Assembly (NCBI RefSeq): GCF_032854445.1
Contig: NC_088298.1
Location: forward strand, 16,947,976-17,011,975
DNA: 64,000 nucleotides
Source: Liolophura sinensis
Lineage: Eukaryota; Mollusca; Polyplacophora; Chitonida; Chitonidae
Direction: 5' to 3'
This document shows positions 48,900 through 60,968 of the stretch, piece after piece (the stretch's first letter is position 1; each line of letters starts with the position of its first letter). The notes below the pieces were generated by a model. The model did no database searches, was not told the DNA's origin, and worked only from the letters and a program-made list of their open reading frames with translations. The position numbers and the translations under genes were made by a program.

Positions 48900-49172
48900 T
48901 CCGGGGCCTCCGTGGCCGAGGTGTTTAACGCACCAACAGGGCGCAATTACCCAGGAGACTCTCACCAATACGGGCGGTGCGAGTTCAAATCCAGTTCATG
49001 GTGGCTTCCTCTCCGGCCGTTCGTGGGAAGGTCTGTCAGAAGCGAGTGGATGGTCATGGATTTCCTCCGGTCTCTGCCCGGTTTCCTCCCATCATAAAGC
49101 TTACCACAGTCATATGAGTGAAATATCTTTGAGTATAGCATAAAACACCAATCAAATGAATAAAGAAATATT
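48900..49172 (+). mobile_element. SINE-A, right-arm partner
   Basis: GGGGCCTCCGTGGCCGAGG head through an AAATGAATAAAG tail. Confidence 0.8.
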
Positions 49173-49269
49173 GCCGAAGTGGCGTAAAGCAACAGTTATT
49201 CATTGATCCATGCATGCCAAAGATAGATGAGCCAATGAACAAGTGGCTTTATCATTATTGACCACAGTG

Positions 49270-49650
49270 GCTGTTTTGTTCAATGGGAAAGTCGGTTACA
49301 TGTTGTGGCCTGCATTGTCCAATAGACGAGCGCATTAACCGAATCAGGTGAAGTAATGGGCCTAATGTGACAAGTGTACACAAATCAGTGTCGAGCCATA
49401 CAGAAGACAAAACAACGGCACTTGCTGCTGCCTCTCTTGGCCCTCAGCACTGACAGGTCAGGGCAAAGAAACAGGACCGGTTGGCATAGCGTCAATATAA
49501 AATGACTGGGTGAGATGTTATGTCTGGTGTCTTTGGCATGTGGTGGAAGGTTTTCGGCGGCATGGACTCGCTCTGCCACAAGAAGACACAGTATACGTAC
49601 ACGCAACTAATGACTCCTCGTCGTCATACTACGTTAATTAAGACGTAAAG
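49270..49650 (+). mobile_element. SINE-B-type copy, right arm
   Basis: Counterpart of 29890-30290 with GACTGGGTGAGATG and GCTCTGCCACAAGAAGACAC. Confidence 0.55.
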
Positions 49651-49917
49651 CCCTCAGCATAATTACATGCATACAAAATTTAGGCCTGATTCAAGTTTCC
49701 TTCCAAATCACTTATTTTATTGATTTTTCCTCTTTACTTAGAAAATGTTTCTAGTAGTCACTACTATAAAATCTCAGTTTAAAAGAAAAAAATATATATA
49801 TATAAATACATATCAAGAGATACATATGTACAAACATAGGTATTTAATTAAACACAAGTAAGTATTTTAATAGAACAACTGCAGGTCAAAGTAAGCTGAT
49901 ATATACATAAGCAAAAC

Positions 49918-50190
49918 AACTAAGGTGGCCGAGGTGTTTAGCCAGCCAGCGAGACGCAATAAACCAAGAGTCTCTCAACAATCGGTCGATGTGAGTGCAA
50001 GTTCAGCTCAGGCTGGCTTCCTTTCTGGCCGTACGTGAAAAGGTCTTGCAGGGATATGCGGATGGTCGTGGGTTTTCCTTGGGTTCTGTCCGATTTCGTC
50101 CCATCATCCTGTTTGCCGCAGTCGTGTAAGTCAAATATTTTTAAGTACGGCGTAAAACTAAAACACCAATCAAATAAATACCACAAACCC
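49918..50190 (+). mobile_element. SINE-A, right-arm partner
   Basis: Counterpart of 29392-29662. Confidence 0.8.
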
Positions 50191-50589
50191 AAACATTCTG
50201 AAAAAAAAACTGTACAACATGGCAACTAAAAAAATACTGACAAATACAAACAAATATCTGCCGTTAAAAGATTTCAAAATCAGTGCTAAAATTGCTGGAA
50301 TGACACCCGTTTCTGTCAAAACGTTACGTGATTATTTCACCGTGTATTCAAATTTACTTGTTTTGTAATCGACGCATTCGGTTACCTTGTGATTCTTTTT
50401 TTTTCTTTTTTGATTTCATTTCCAGGTCGGAGATCAGTTTTTATGGATGGAGGACACCATAGTGTGGGGATGGGTGGGGGGGAGGGGAACCATAGTTTTT
50501 AGGCATATCACTGATGAACATTCCCGCATTTCACTTATAGATATACACATTAGACTGCAAATAGTCTCACAAATGGTCTCACCGATAGC

Positions 50590-51258
50590 TTAGCAATTGT
50601 GAAGGGGCTGAAAAGCTGGCTCTTGCCATACCGCGTTAGGCAAACATAATCTGTCGTAAGGCGAGTCACTAGAAACAATTGTGTTCTTTTTTTCGACGGT
50701 CTTTACCATTTTGTGATTCGAATACAGCTGGCTATAGTCGGGTGGATGAAGTATTTTGATGTTTTCAAACCTTCCGGGTAAGATGCCAAGATTGCTTACA
50801 TGTGTGATCTGGTTCTCTCTTGGACACTGGACATGAGATCTTTTTTCTGTGATAGTAACGCCAGCATTCGCTTTCCTCATAGCGAGTTTCTTTTGCTTTG
50901 TTACCTTTGATTTTGTGTTTCGCATACAGCTCGTCGTATTCACTTTTGTCAAGTTCTTTGCTTTCATCCAACGTGTCATCCAAGTTGAATACATTTATTA
51001 CATCACTGTTCCCGTTTCACGCTGATGGCATGTCTACAATTTCATAGCTGAAACGACTGCCAGCGGCAGTGACGGCCGTGATAGACTAGAGATGTGCGCT
51101 CGCACTGAGCTCATCCCAGATGTTCTTCTGAAGGCATTGGAAGAGCAGTGACGTCATTAGACCTTCGACCAACACACTGCCCTATGGTGTCATCACGTGC
51201 GTTCTGCCTTTCCAACCTGTTAGCCATTCTCTTCTTGTAAGTTGCGATATTTTTTTTC
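50590..51258 (-). pseudogene. Gene B cytoplasmic-tail exon, disrupted
   Basis: The acceptor is intact. In the ancestral frame it reads to EEHLG then TGA (51111-51113), after a 29-nt deletion. Further in, GCG TGA replaces Ala-Trp, and a 1-nt insertion shifts the frame near KAKETRY. Relics YDELYAKHK and YSQLYSNHK are still readable. Confidence 0.75.
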
Positions 51259-51541
51259 CTGTGGATGAAAAGATTTCTTTGGTATTTTCGAGTTTCCATT
51301 CACTAAGCTCACGTACAAGATTTTACATGGGCATCAACAACAACAACGTTTGTTTTTGAGAACTACACCAGTGGCAATACTGCTTAGAGTTGAATTAGAA
51401 TGGACACATACATGTAGATTTTCTTCATAATTTTACATATATACAATGCCTTTACTGTAACATATGTGTGTTTAGGTTGTGTAGGAAAGTATGCATGATG
51501 CGAATGTTGTTAAAAGGGTTGACATGACAGTTAGGTTTTCA

Positions 51542-51632
51542 CTCACAACAACAGCAGCCAAGGAACACTGCAGAAGAATCACTGCACTAATCACGACTAC
51601 CATGATAACACTGTTTGTTGGAAAGTCTTCCC
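51542..51632 (-). pseudogene. Gene B transmembrane exon, donor lost
   Basis: 91 nt against 100 in gene A. Ala-Leu-Val is replaced by a single Gln and one Val is lost, giving [20 protein letters not shown], still hydrophobic but with a polar residue. The homologous donor position reads TG instead of GT. A GTGAGT at 51541-51546 could be used and would end the exon in phase 0. Confidence 0.7.
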
Positions 51633-51974
51633 CTGTAAATCATCAGAGAAAGGAATGTAAATATAACTCAGGCAACAAAGATGGCCGATATCTAGTCACA
51701 GTATGCGACGCAGACGCGGTTTAGAAATTTATCCGACGACCAAGATCAAAAAGAAACGGCCATGCTCCTTACAGCGCATGCGTCGCTCTCTGTCTTTCAC
51801 TTAACATCACTGCGACCACCAGACAAGCTAGACCTTTGAAGCCTTTGAGACGCAAGAAGGCTTTTTAGCCTTAGCGTCATCACGTGTGTCTTCCCGCGGA
51901 AATATTTAATCAGCATTCATCAATAAAAATTGTTTTACGTCTTGGTTAGAATCATATTGTACATACTCTGGATA

Positions 51975-52140
51975 AAGAGTGAGTGCTTGGGGTTTAACGT
52001 CGTACAAGTTTTCCGTCTTTTGACAATGAAGGAATCCTTAGAGTGCATGTAATGTGCCTTCTTGTTGTAGGAATCATTTCCACTGCTATTTTATTTAGTG
52101 CTGCTTCACTGAGACGTCTTACCGAAAGCAAGTAAAAGCT
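51975..52140 (-). mobile_element. SINE-B 3' part, right arm
   Basis: Begins AGTGAGTGCTTGGGGTTTAA; counterpart of 27395-27590. Confidence 0.65.
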
Positions 52141-52466
52141 GATTGACAACTACCCATTTTACAGAAGACTTCTTTAACTTAAATTAAGTTTCATGAATGG
52201 TTTGTTGCCCTAATGTCCACAACAACATGCAAATGAACAGGTGGTTACAATGACGATTTTATTCCAAGTGCCAAAAAAAATAAGCAAAGATTCTGAGCTT
52301 TTATTGCTCTGGCAAAAGTAATTAGAATGGAAAACATTTCAGTAAAGGAAGGTAAGGTTTATATACAGTTTTCAATGGCAACAAATTGATGAAATAGCAC
52401 AAAACCAACAGAATGGTGGTCTGTCATTTGGATGTTGTGGTGAAAATAATCGAAGAGGATCTGCAC

Positions 52467-52508
52467 CTGTATTGTTGCCGTCTTGCTTACAGGATTCCTC
52501 TGAGCAGT
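52467..52508 (-). CDS. Gene B linker exon
   Basis: 42 nt, phase 1-1, encoding [14 protein letters not shown]. It has one extra codon (Cys) compared with gene A. Confidence 0.6.
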
Positions 52509-53359
52509 CTGGAAAATATAATACATACAAACACACTGATTTTTTGCGGTTTCATATAGTGTAAATATTCCTAGGCCTAGATCAAACTTGTTGGAAGAAG
52601 CTGGAAGAAGGCGAAATTGTTGTTAGGCATGTGGTTATTTTCCATTTCCCTTATCGCCACTCCATACACTCCGTTTAGATCACTGCCACAACTTGACCTT
52701 TAGGGTCTATAAAACGCTCAAGACCCTCTTTAGGCTTGGCCGCGCCACTAATGTTATAGTGTCGACCTTTAATTAACATTCGTCAATAAACTCGTTTCAC
52801 GTGCCCTCTAGAATCATGTTGTGCATATTTTAGATGGAGAGAATGCACGTGTATCAAGTAATAATAAATACAAAGCTTGAGACAGATTCTTAGTGTCTTC
52901 TGACATAACTTCCTGTCTCATAATCATGACCCCCTAGCAATAGCTTCATGTTTCTGTGCAAAATTTGCTAGCGGTGTCACTGATGTAAAGTGAACCAATG
53001 CGCTGTAAGCAGTGTGTTTTTGTTCTTGATCGTAGATTTAGTTGTCATATGCGCGCCGTGCTGTTTGGCGTGACCAATCAGCTACTTTTTATTGTTTTAT
53101 TATATTCAATTATTTCTTAGTTCTAACAGAATAAAATTTGAATAACTAATAAAAGGGACACGATGTTGAGTGGATCACAGGTGAGTTTTCATAATATTCA
53201 CAACTTTTATGTTCAAACTGAAAAGATATACTACTTAATACAAATATTACAACTATGGTTTATCCGGCCCACAACAGCTTTGATAAATGTCACAATATTT
53301 GAGGTAGTGGAACATATCTAAAACTTTAGTAAAGGTACTAATTGGCTTATGTCATGGTT

Positions 53360-53570
53360 TTTATTTGTCATTTTATACGGATACAGGTTCGATTCTGCTT
53401 GGCTGATGTGAGAGGTAGGCACGTCCAGGTTATTGCCTAGCCTTAGACGAAGTTTGGTAGATTTATTCAAGTGTGACCAAAGGCTGTATGACTTAACCCA
53501 GGAGATCTTGTATACACGGTCTGCCAATAAGGATCGATTCTGTATCCATTTAAATACACAAATGCCAAGA
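53360..53570. repeat. Dispersed repeat D, right arm
   Basis: Counterpart of 25975-26175. Confidence 0.45.
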
Positions 53571-53933
53571 CAAGTGTTCGTCAACGAACGAGCGTGCGGT
53601 TGACCATTTACTTAGCTATAATCGCTATAATAGTCCTAAAACATAATTACGTCACTGGCGATTTACACCGGAGCATTTTGGCTAAAAAATGCTAGTGTGA
53701 AGGGCCTTGAATTCTTTAATGCTTAGCTTAAATTCCACTGGTAACATTCCACATGTTCGCTATTATTGGAGTACCAAGTTTTGTATCGACAACTCCATGG
53801 ATCCCTTCTCTATTATTGCAACACGGCATGATCTGGGTTTTTATCAGCAGTGCACAGGGACAAAGAATAGGCCTTAAGGCTACACATTTCCACAAAATCT
53901 AAGGCGTTAAATGTTATCATTATACAAGACTAC

Positions 53934-54027
53934 CTTGAAGACAGTCTTGCTCTTCACTGTTTCTCATTTGCTATTCCCTGGTATTCTTCCTCACATATAT
54001 GAGGAGTTTGCAGACATTCGTCAATGT
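53934..54027 (-). pseudogene. Decayed cbEGF exon, right-arm copy
   Basis: 94 nt, the counterpart of 25520-25613 with the same deletion and stop. Confidence 0.65.
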
Positions 54028-54751
54028 CTTTAAAACCTTTTAAGTGTTATATCTTACAGTTTGAAAACAATAACTTATAAAAACTATAGATGATATTCGA
54101 GCATACTTAAGCCAATATTTCAGTTCTAAATGATCAAGACCATTAACAGTTAAAACAATTATAATAAAGACTGGTGAAACTGAAACTGAAAAAGAGGAAA
54201 TCTGGCAAAAACTGGAGGTGATTGGGAACCGAAAGACAAATATCTTATCCTCACAACTCTAACTTGGCGCTACCCTGTCACCTTCTCCCATAAAAAAAAC
54301 AACTTTCGCTAAATTTATGTTTGGGTTTTACCTCAGTTTTATTGATGGATACAACTGAGTAATAAATCACCGTCCTGTGCCAAGTTTTGACAAACTTTCC
54401 GACTTCAAACGTAAAGATTTAGACTCCGTTAAAAACATGTCTAGTAGAAGACAAGAGGTCATTAACGATTGAACGACATGGACGGCATATTGTTACAGTG
54501 GTCCAATGAACAATGACAGAATAATCAAAAGGTCATTGCTTTCTAATTACGTTTTTCATTAATAAGATGGCCATTTTATTTTCCATACGTGGAGAAAACC
54601 ACTTACTCTTACCGCAGCCCCTCACCAATAGGTAAGGAGAAAGTTGGAATCTACAAATTCTATGACAATTGCCGGGACGGGATTCGAACTCATTACGGGG
54701 GCCTTTTGCGTTAGAGAATGTCATGTGAGATATTTGATATTATTCTTGTAC

Positions 54752-54883
54752 CTTCACAGCCAAAATCCTCCCCGTTCCTCTGCTCGTATCCTTCAACACA
54801 TTGACATGTATAGCTGCCGTCTGTGTTTGAGCAAACTGAATTGTTGCCACATATATTAGGTTCTCGGAGGCATTCATCATTAT
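54752..54883 (-). CDS. Gene B cbEGF exon R4
   Basis: 132 nt, phase 1-1, [12 protein letters not shown] start, all six Cys kept, ending GCEG because the donor context is GTGAAG|GTAC. It lies 959 bp from R3. Confidence 0.75.
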
Positions 54884-55710
54884 CTAAAACATAGATACAT
54901 TATTGTTCTTTGAGTCTTAGAACAAGCTTTTTCAAAACCAAACCTAAGAAAAAAATACAACGTATGAACGTTGCAACATTGTGAAAAATGATTTAGGTTA
55001 AAAAACTTAATTGTATAGAGAGTCTATATGTTTTCGCAATACATCAAAGGCAAGCATGCAAACCGTTACCAATGTATTGCTTCTTTGATTTGGTCTCCGG
55101 TAATATATATTGTATCTGGAAAAAAAGAAATCTGGAAAAAACTGGAGGGAATTGGGAATCGAAAGAAAAAATATCATATCCTCACGACTCTGACTTGGCG
55201 CTATCCTGTCACCTTCTCCCACACAAAAAAACAACTTTCGCTAAATTTATTTTTCAGTCGTTTTATTTGTGTTTAACACCATATTTTACCTCAGTTTTAT
55301 TGGTGCAGAAAATTGAATACTAAACCACCATCCTTTGGCAAGTTTTGACGAAATTTTCGACTTCAAACGTGAAGCTTTAGACTCCGTTATAAACATGTAT
55401 ATTAGAAGGCAAGATGTGATTAACTGTCGAACACCATCGTCTGCTTATTATTACAGTGGCCCCATGAACAATGACAGAATAATCAAGAGGTCATTGCTTT
55501 TTAATTACAATTTTTCATTAATAAGATGGCCATTTTATTTTCCATACGTGGGGAAAAACATTTACTCTTACCGCAGCCCCTCACCAATAGGTAAGGAGAA
55601 AGTTGGAATCTACAAATTCTATGACAATTGCCGGGACGGGATTCGAACTCATCACGGGGGCCTTTTGCGTTAGAGAATGTCATATGAGATATTTGATATT
55701 ATTCATGTAC

Positions 55711-55842
55711 CTTGACAGCCAAAATCCTCCCCGTTCCTCTGCTCGTATCCTTCAACACACTGACATGTATAGCTGCCGTCTGTGTTTGAGCAAACTGAAT
55801 TGTTGCCACATATATTAGGTTCTTGGTGGCATTCATCAATAT
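55711..55842 (-). CDS. Gene B cbEGF exon R3
   Basis: 132 nt, phase 1-1, [12 protein letters not shown] start, all six Cys kept. The upstream intron is L2-like. It lies 958 bp from R2. Confidence 0.75.
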
Positions 55843-56668
55843 CTAAAACATAGATACATTATTGTTCTTTGAGTCTTAGAACAAGCTTTTTCAAAACCAA
55901 ACCTAAGAAAAAAATACAACGTATGAACGTTGCAACATTGTGAAAAATGATTTAGGTTAAAAAACTTAATTGTATAGAGAGTCTATATGTTTTCGCAATA
56001 CATCAAAGGCAAGCATGCAAACCGTTACCAGTGTATTGCTTCTATGATTTGGTCTCCGGTAATATATATTGTATCTGGAAAAAAAGAAATCTGGCAAAAA
56101 CTGGAGGGAATTGGGAATCGAAAGACAAATATCATATCCTTACGACTCTGACTTGGCGCTATCCTGTCACCTTCTCCCACACAAAAAAACAACTTTCGCT
56201 AAATTTATTTTTTAGTCGTTTTATTTGTGTTTAACACCATATTTTACCTCAGTTTTATTGGTGCAGAAAATTGAGTACTAAACCACCATCCTTTGGCAAG
56301 TTTTGACGAAATTTCCGACTTCAAACGTAAAGATTTAGACTCCGTTATAAACATGTATATTAGAAGGCAAGATGTGATTAACTGTCGAACACCATCGTCT
56401 GCTTATTATTACAGTGGTCCCATGAACAATGACAGAATAATCAAGAGGTCATTGCTGTTTAATTACGATTTTTCATTAATAAGATGGCCATTTTATTTTC
56501 CATACGTGGAGAAAAACACTTACTCTTACCGCAGCCCCTCACCAATAGGTAAGGAGAAAGTTGGAATCTACAAATTCTATGACAATCGCCGGGACGGGAT
56601 TCGAACTCATCAAGGGCGTCCTTTGCGTTAGAGAATGTCATGTGAGATATTTGATATCATTCATGTAC

Positions 56669-56800
56669 CTTGACAGCCCAAATCCTCCCCGTTCCTCTGC
56701 TCGTATCCTTTAACATACTGACATGTATAGCTGCCGTCTGTGTTTGAGCAAACCGAATTGTTGCCACATATATTAGGTTCTCGGAGGCATTCATCATTAT
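56669..56800 (-). CDS. Gene B cbEGF exon R2, fifth Cys lost
   Basis: 132 nt, phase 1-1. It reads TCQYVKGY, the same Cys-to-Tyr change as exon L2 of gene A. Its upstream intron is L1-like, so R2 looks like a mosaic. Confidence 0.75.
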
Positions 56801-57125
56801 CTAAAACATAGATAAAACATTGTTCTTTAAGTCTTATAACAAACTTTTTCAAAACCACCCCTAAGAAAAAATACAACGAATGAAAGATGCAACATTGTGA
56901 AAAATGGTTTAGATTAAAAGACTTAATTCTATAGAGAGTATATGTGTTTTCGTATGTATTGTGAGCAATAGATCAAAGGCAACCATGCAAACCGATACTA
57001 ATGTATTGTTTCCTTAATCTGGTCTTGGACAATATGAACAAATGAAGTTATTTTAGAACAGCAATGTATGGGAATGGGTCATTGTATGGGCTAGGGATCA
57101 AACATTTAGCCGTCTGCACCTTTTG

Positions 57126-57383
57126 ACTAAAGCCCGCCCAGGCTACCCAACATCATTGAACTTTTGTTGACTCAACAAGAGTCAACTTGAAGTTAAGTCA
57201 AACAGCTGAGACCTGTTGAGTAGTCTGGACGGGTTCTTTAATTTCGTTTAACAACATTCAACACCATCCAACTTTGCTGAATCGGAAATGTGCATGAGTA
57301 TTTTTTGTCAACAAGTTCAGTCAAGTTGAGTAAATGTAGCCAATTGGTGTGAGTATAAAAAATACGTAGCCGCCTTAAGGCAA
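57126..57383. mobile_element. Truncated MITE-F copy between R1 and R2
   Basis: Starts ACTAAAGCCCGCCC like the full copy and breaks off abruptly at AAGGCAAC, joined to cbEGF-unit intron sequence. It marks the breakpoint of an exon-unit duplication. Confidence 0.6.
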
Positions 57384-58114
57384 CATTGTGAAAAATGATT
57401 TAGGTTAAAAAACTTAATTGTATAGAGAGTCTATATGTTTTCGCAATACATCAAAACCAAGCATGCAAACCGTTACCAATGTATTGCTTCTTTGATTTGG
57501 TCTCCGGCAATTTGAACTGTATCTGGAAAAAAGGAAATGTGGCAAAAACTGGAGGGCATTGGGAATCGAAAGACAAATATCTTATTCTAAGGACTTTGAC
57601 TTGGCCCTATCCTGTCACCTTCTCCCACAAAAAAACAACTTTGGCTAAATTTATTTTTCAGTCATTTTATTTTTGTTTAACACCATATTTTACCTCAGTT
57701 TTATTGATGGAGACAACTGAGTAATAAACCACCGTCATTTGGCTAGTTTTGACAAAATTTCCGACTTCAAACGTGAAGATTTAGACTCCGTTATAAACAT
57801 GTATAGTAGATGACAAGAGGTCATTAACTGTCGAACAACATTGTCTGCCTATTATTACAGTGGTCCCATAAACAATGACAGAGTCAATAAAAGTTCATTG
57901 CTTTTCAATTACGATTTTTCATTAATAAGATGGCCTTTTTTTTTTCCATACGTGGAGAAAACCACTTACTCTTACCGCAGCCCCTCACCAATAGGTAAGG
58001 AGAAAGTTGGAATCTACAAATTCTATGATAATCGCCGGGACGGGATTCGAACTCATCAAGGGCGTCCTTTGCGTTAGAGAATGTCATGTGAGATATTGGA
58101 TATCATTCATGTAC

Positions 58115-58246
58115 CTTGACAGCCAAAATCCTCTCCGTTCCTCTGCTCGTATCCTTTAACACACTGACATATATAGATGCCGTCTGTGTTTGAGCAAACC
58201 GAATTGTTGCCACATATATTAGGTTCTCGGTGGCATTCATCATTAT
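58115..58246 (-). CDS. Gene B cbEGF exon R1
   Basis: 132 nt, phase 1-1, [12 protein letters not shown] start, all six Cys kept (YICQCVKGY). The upstream intron resembles that of L1 in gene A. Confidence 0.75.
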
Positions 58247-58580
58247 CTAAAACATAGATAAAACATTGTTCTTTAAGTCTTATAACAAACTTTTTCAAAA
58301 TGACCCCTAAGAAAAAATACAACGAATGAAAGATGCAACATTGTGAAAAATGGTTTAGATTAAAAGACTTAATTGTATAGAGAGTAAAGCCTATGTGTTT
58401 TCGTATGTATTGTGAGCAATAGATCAAAGGTAACCATGCAAACCGATACTAATGTATTGTTTCCTTAATCTGGTCTTGGACAATATGAACAAATGAAGTT
58501 ATTTTAGAACTTCTAGAACTTTTTTAGAATGGGTCATTGCACGGGCAAGGGATCAAACATTTAGCCGTCTGCACCTTTTG

Positions 58581-59210
58581 ACTAAAGCCCGCCCAGGCTA
58601 CCCAACATCACTGAACTTTTGTTGACTCAACAAGAGTCAACTTGAAGTTAAGTCAAACAGCTGAGACCTGTTGAGTAGTCTGGACGGGTTCTTTAATTTC
58701 GTTTAACAACATTCAACACCATCCAACTTTGCTGAATCGGAAATGTGCATGAGTATTTTTTGTCAACAAGTTCAGTCAAGTTGAGTAAATGTAGCCAATT
58801 GGTGTGAGTATAGAAATTAAGTAGCCGTCTTAAGGCACGTGACCTAGGAAAAATGGTGGAGCCAAGGGCGAAAGAGAGAGGCTGGTCTCACGATGAGACA
58901 GTTTCGCTGATACAGGAACATGGCCATGGGAATAAGCACAGCCGATAAACCCGTGACACGATTCTTCCCGCTGCTCGTCAATGTGCCTCAAGCATTGGAG
59001 GGGAAGATGAAAATTTCCATCGAATTTCTTAAAAATTTGGTTTAAAAAAAAAACACAGCTCAACACAGTTCAACACACAACAACAGTAGTGGACAATATT
59101 GACCTGCCCGATTTGTAGCGTGGACGGGACATTCAACTTACCTCAACAGCATTCAACTTGCAGTTGAGTCAACAAAAGTTGGACGATGTTGGATAGTCTG
59201 GAGGGTTCTT
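58581..59210. mobile_element. MITE-F, right arm
   Basis: Counterpart of 22811-23394, with the same Myb/SANT-like fragment at 58853-58948 (+). Confidence 0.45.
58853..58948 (+). pseudogene. Myb/SANT-like fragment, right arm
   Basis: Same 31-codon frame with Ala3 changed to Glu. Confidence 0.4.
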
Positions 59211-59703
59211 AATACGGTCGAACACTGAAATTCACATCTCAGTTCAGCTTTTCCAGGTACATAAATAGATTAAATAGAATTCGAGTCCCATTGATGCGGT
59301 GACATCAATAAACCTTATTATCACGTTTATTTGTCGAATGATTCTATCTCCTTTGTAAATACTCCTAGAGACATTAGAGTATCACTATTCCACACTCCTG
59401 TGTATGGCGGAACAACAGATTCAACTAAAATGACGTCGTCGTTAAGGGAAGAACATCTTGAATCCCGAAATGCTGTTTACTAACAGGTTTAATTTCATTT
59501 CAACTGATTTACCTGATAAGGTGGAATTGGTATTTCCATTTATTTTTTTATTGTAATCGTTTACGAATTGGTGTTTAGGTCATTTGGTTAATGGGTCGTA
59601 ATTGCGAAATTGCGATTATCGACTTCGAATGGCCTTTCATAGTCATTATTTTGACCCAGACCGCTGTATGAGTTAGGTGGAGACCAGATACACGGACACT
59701 TAC

Positions 59704-59823
59704 CCGAACATTGTCCTGTGGATGACCGAGAGAATCCAGCTGAACAGTCACATAAGTATGAGTTACGTGAAAAGACACACGTTGTATTGAGCGGACATCC
59801 AGTTCTATCAGAATTACAAATTT
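59704..59823 (-). CDS. Gene B exon 3: EGF-like module
   Basis: 120 nt with intact splice sites and six Cys. Compared with gene A: Val78Leu, Ser79Asn, Leu85Ser, Ile90Leu and Glu104Gln. The Ser-to-Asn change creates an NTT glycosylation sequon (CPLNTTC). Confidence 0.75.
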
Positions 59824-59984
59824 CTGTAAACAAAACACTGAAAGATCTAAATTTCAAGTAAAAGATCAAAATTAAGTGATTTAAGTTCATCAGACGAACT
59901 ATATATGGAACGCTTTACTTTTGACAACTAACGGCTAAAAATTACAATTAATATCACGTTGATACATAATTCTCTTTAAGCCAT

Positions 59985-60135
59985 GATGCTATGGGGTGTG
60001 TTATTTGCTACTGTTTATGCATTTACATGAACAGTTAGAATAAAACCGTGACTGAGGTAAATTGACAAGAACCCGTATTTCTGCGGTTACGTGCGACCAT
60101 TTGCCACATATCACACTGTAGTCGCTTCTCTGGTA
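59985..60135. mobile_element. MITE-C copy, right arm
   Basis: Counterpart of 21890-22040. Confidence 0.5.
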
Positions 60136-60794
60136 TTACCTTCCATGCTGAAGGTCTTTTATAGAATAAATTGCAGGGGTATATGACATCTGGTCTCAGG
60201 TCACATTTTCCTATCTATATATTCTCGAATCTACGATATTGATGTGAATTTTTTTAAAAATAATCCTTCATTCATGCGTAAAAAGTTTCAATCCAACATC
60301 ATATGCCATGCCCCAACTGATTTGTGACGTCATTCTTCCGAGCAATGGTACATAACAGAACTGAACTGAACCATTTGAATCCATTTAACCCTGTTAAAAC
60401 AGTTTTATTAGATTCAGATTTAACTTCCATTAGTCAATCTGATAATGTCGATTTTAAGCTCTTTTTTGTTTAAAATCGATCGGATTTAGTTTTCAGGTGA
60501 GTATTAGATGAATAGGAATCATGAAACACTAAAGCTGAAGAAAACAATACAAAGAAGTAAAATGAGTTGGCTTAACGATAAATACTTTTCAGCACTAAAT
60601 CCTTAGTAACAAATCATACAAAACAATGTTGATATGTACCCATTCTCGAATCATGACTGCCAAAACATTAACGGCAGCGGTAAATGCCTATTCTCCGCTT
60701 GCAATCATCACAGTAGCGACATCACCAAGCTGGTCTCCTTTTTAGTCGAAAAAGCACGTCGTATGGAAGCCGATAGATGAGATCTAGAGAAAGC

Positions 60795-60968
60795 TATTCA
60801 GCTAGGTAACGAGGTAACGAGAAAGCGAGATGGCGATGGGAGGCAGCGAGTTAGTGAGATTAATATAATCTGCCTAGATGCCTCGCTGCCTCGTTACTTC
60901 TTTACAACGCTACCTCGCTAACTAGCTGTCTGCTTACCTCGGTACCTCGCTGCCTTGCTGCCTTTCCC
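60795..60968. repeat. GAGGTA-rich hairpin, right arm
   Basis: Counterpart of 21060-21228, still foldable. Confidence 0.65.

Larger units (their letters stand above)
54100..58430 (-). repeat. Tandem cbEGF exon units, right arm (four)
   Basis: Four units. R2-R3 and R3-R4 spacings are 958 and 959 bp. R1-R2 is 1446 bp because it includes a truncated MITE-F copy. Confidence 0.8.

Noticed and set aside
55335-55673. 112-residue ORF (+), repeated at 56293-56631
   Set aside because: It is antisense to gene B's cbEGF units and ends in SINE-C sequence (RDGIRTH... from the B box). It recurs only because the unit is duplicated.
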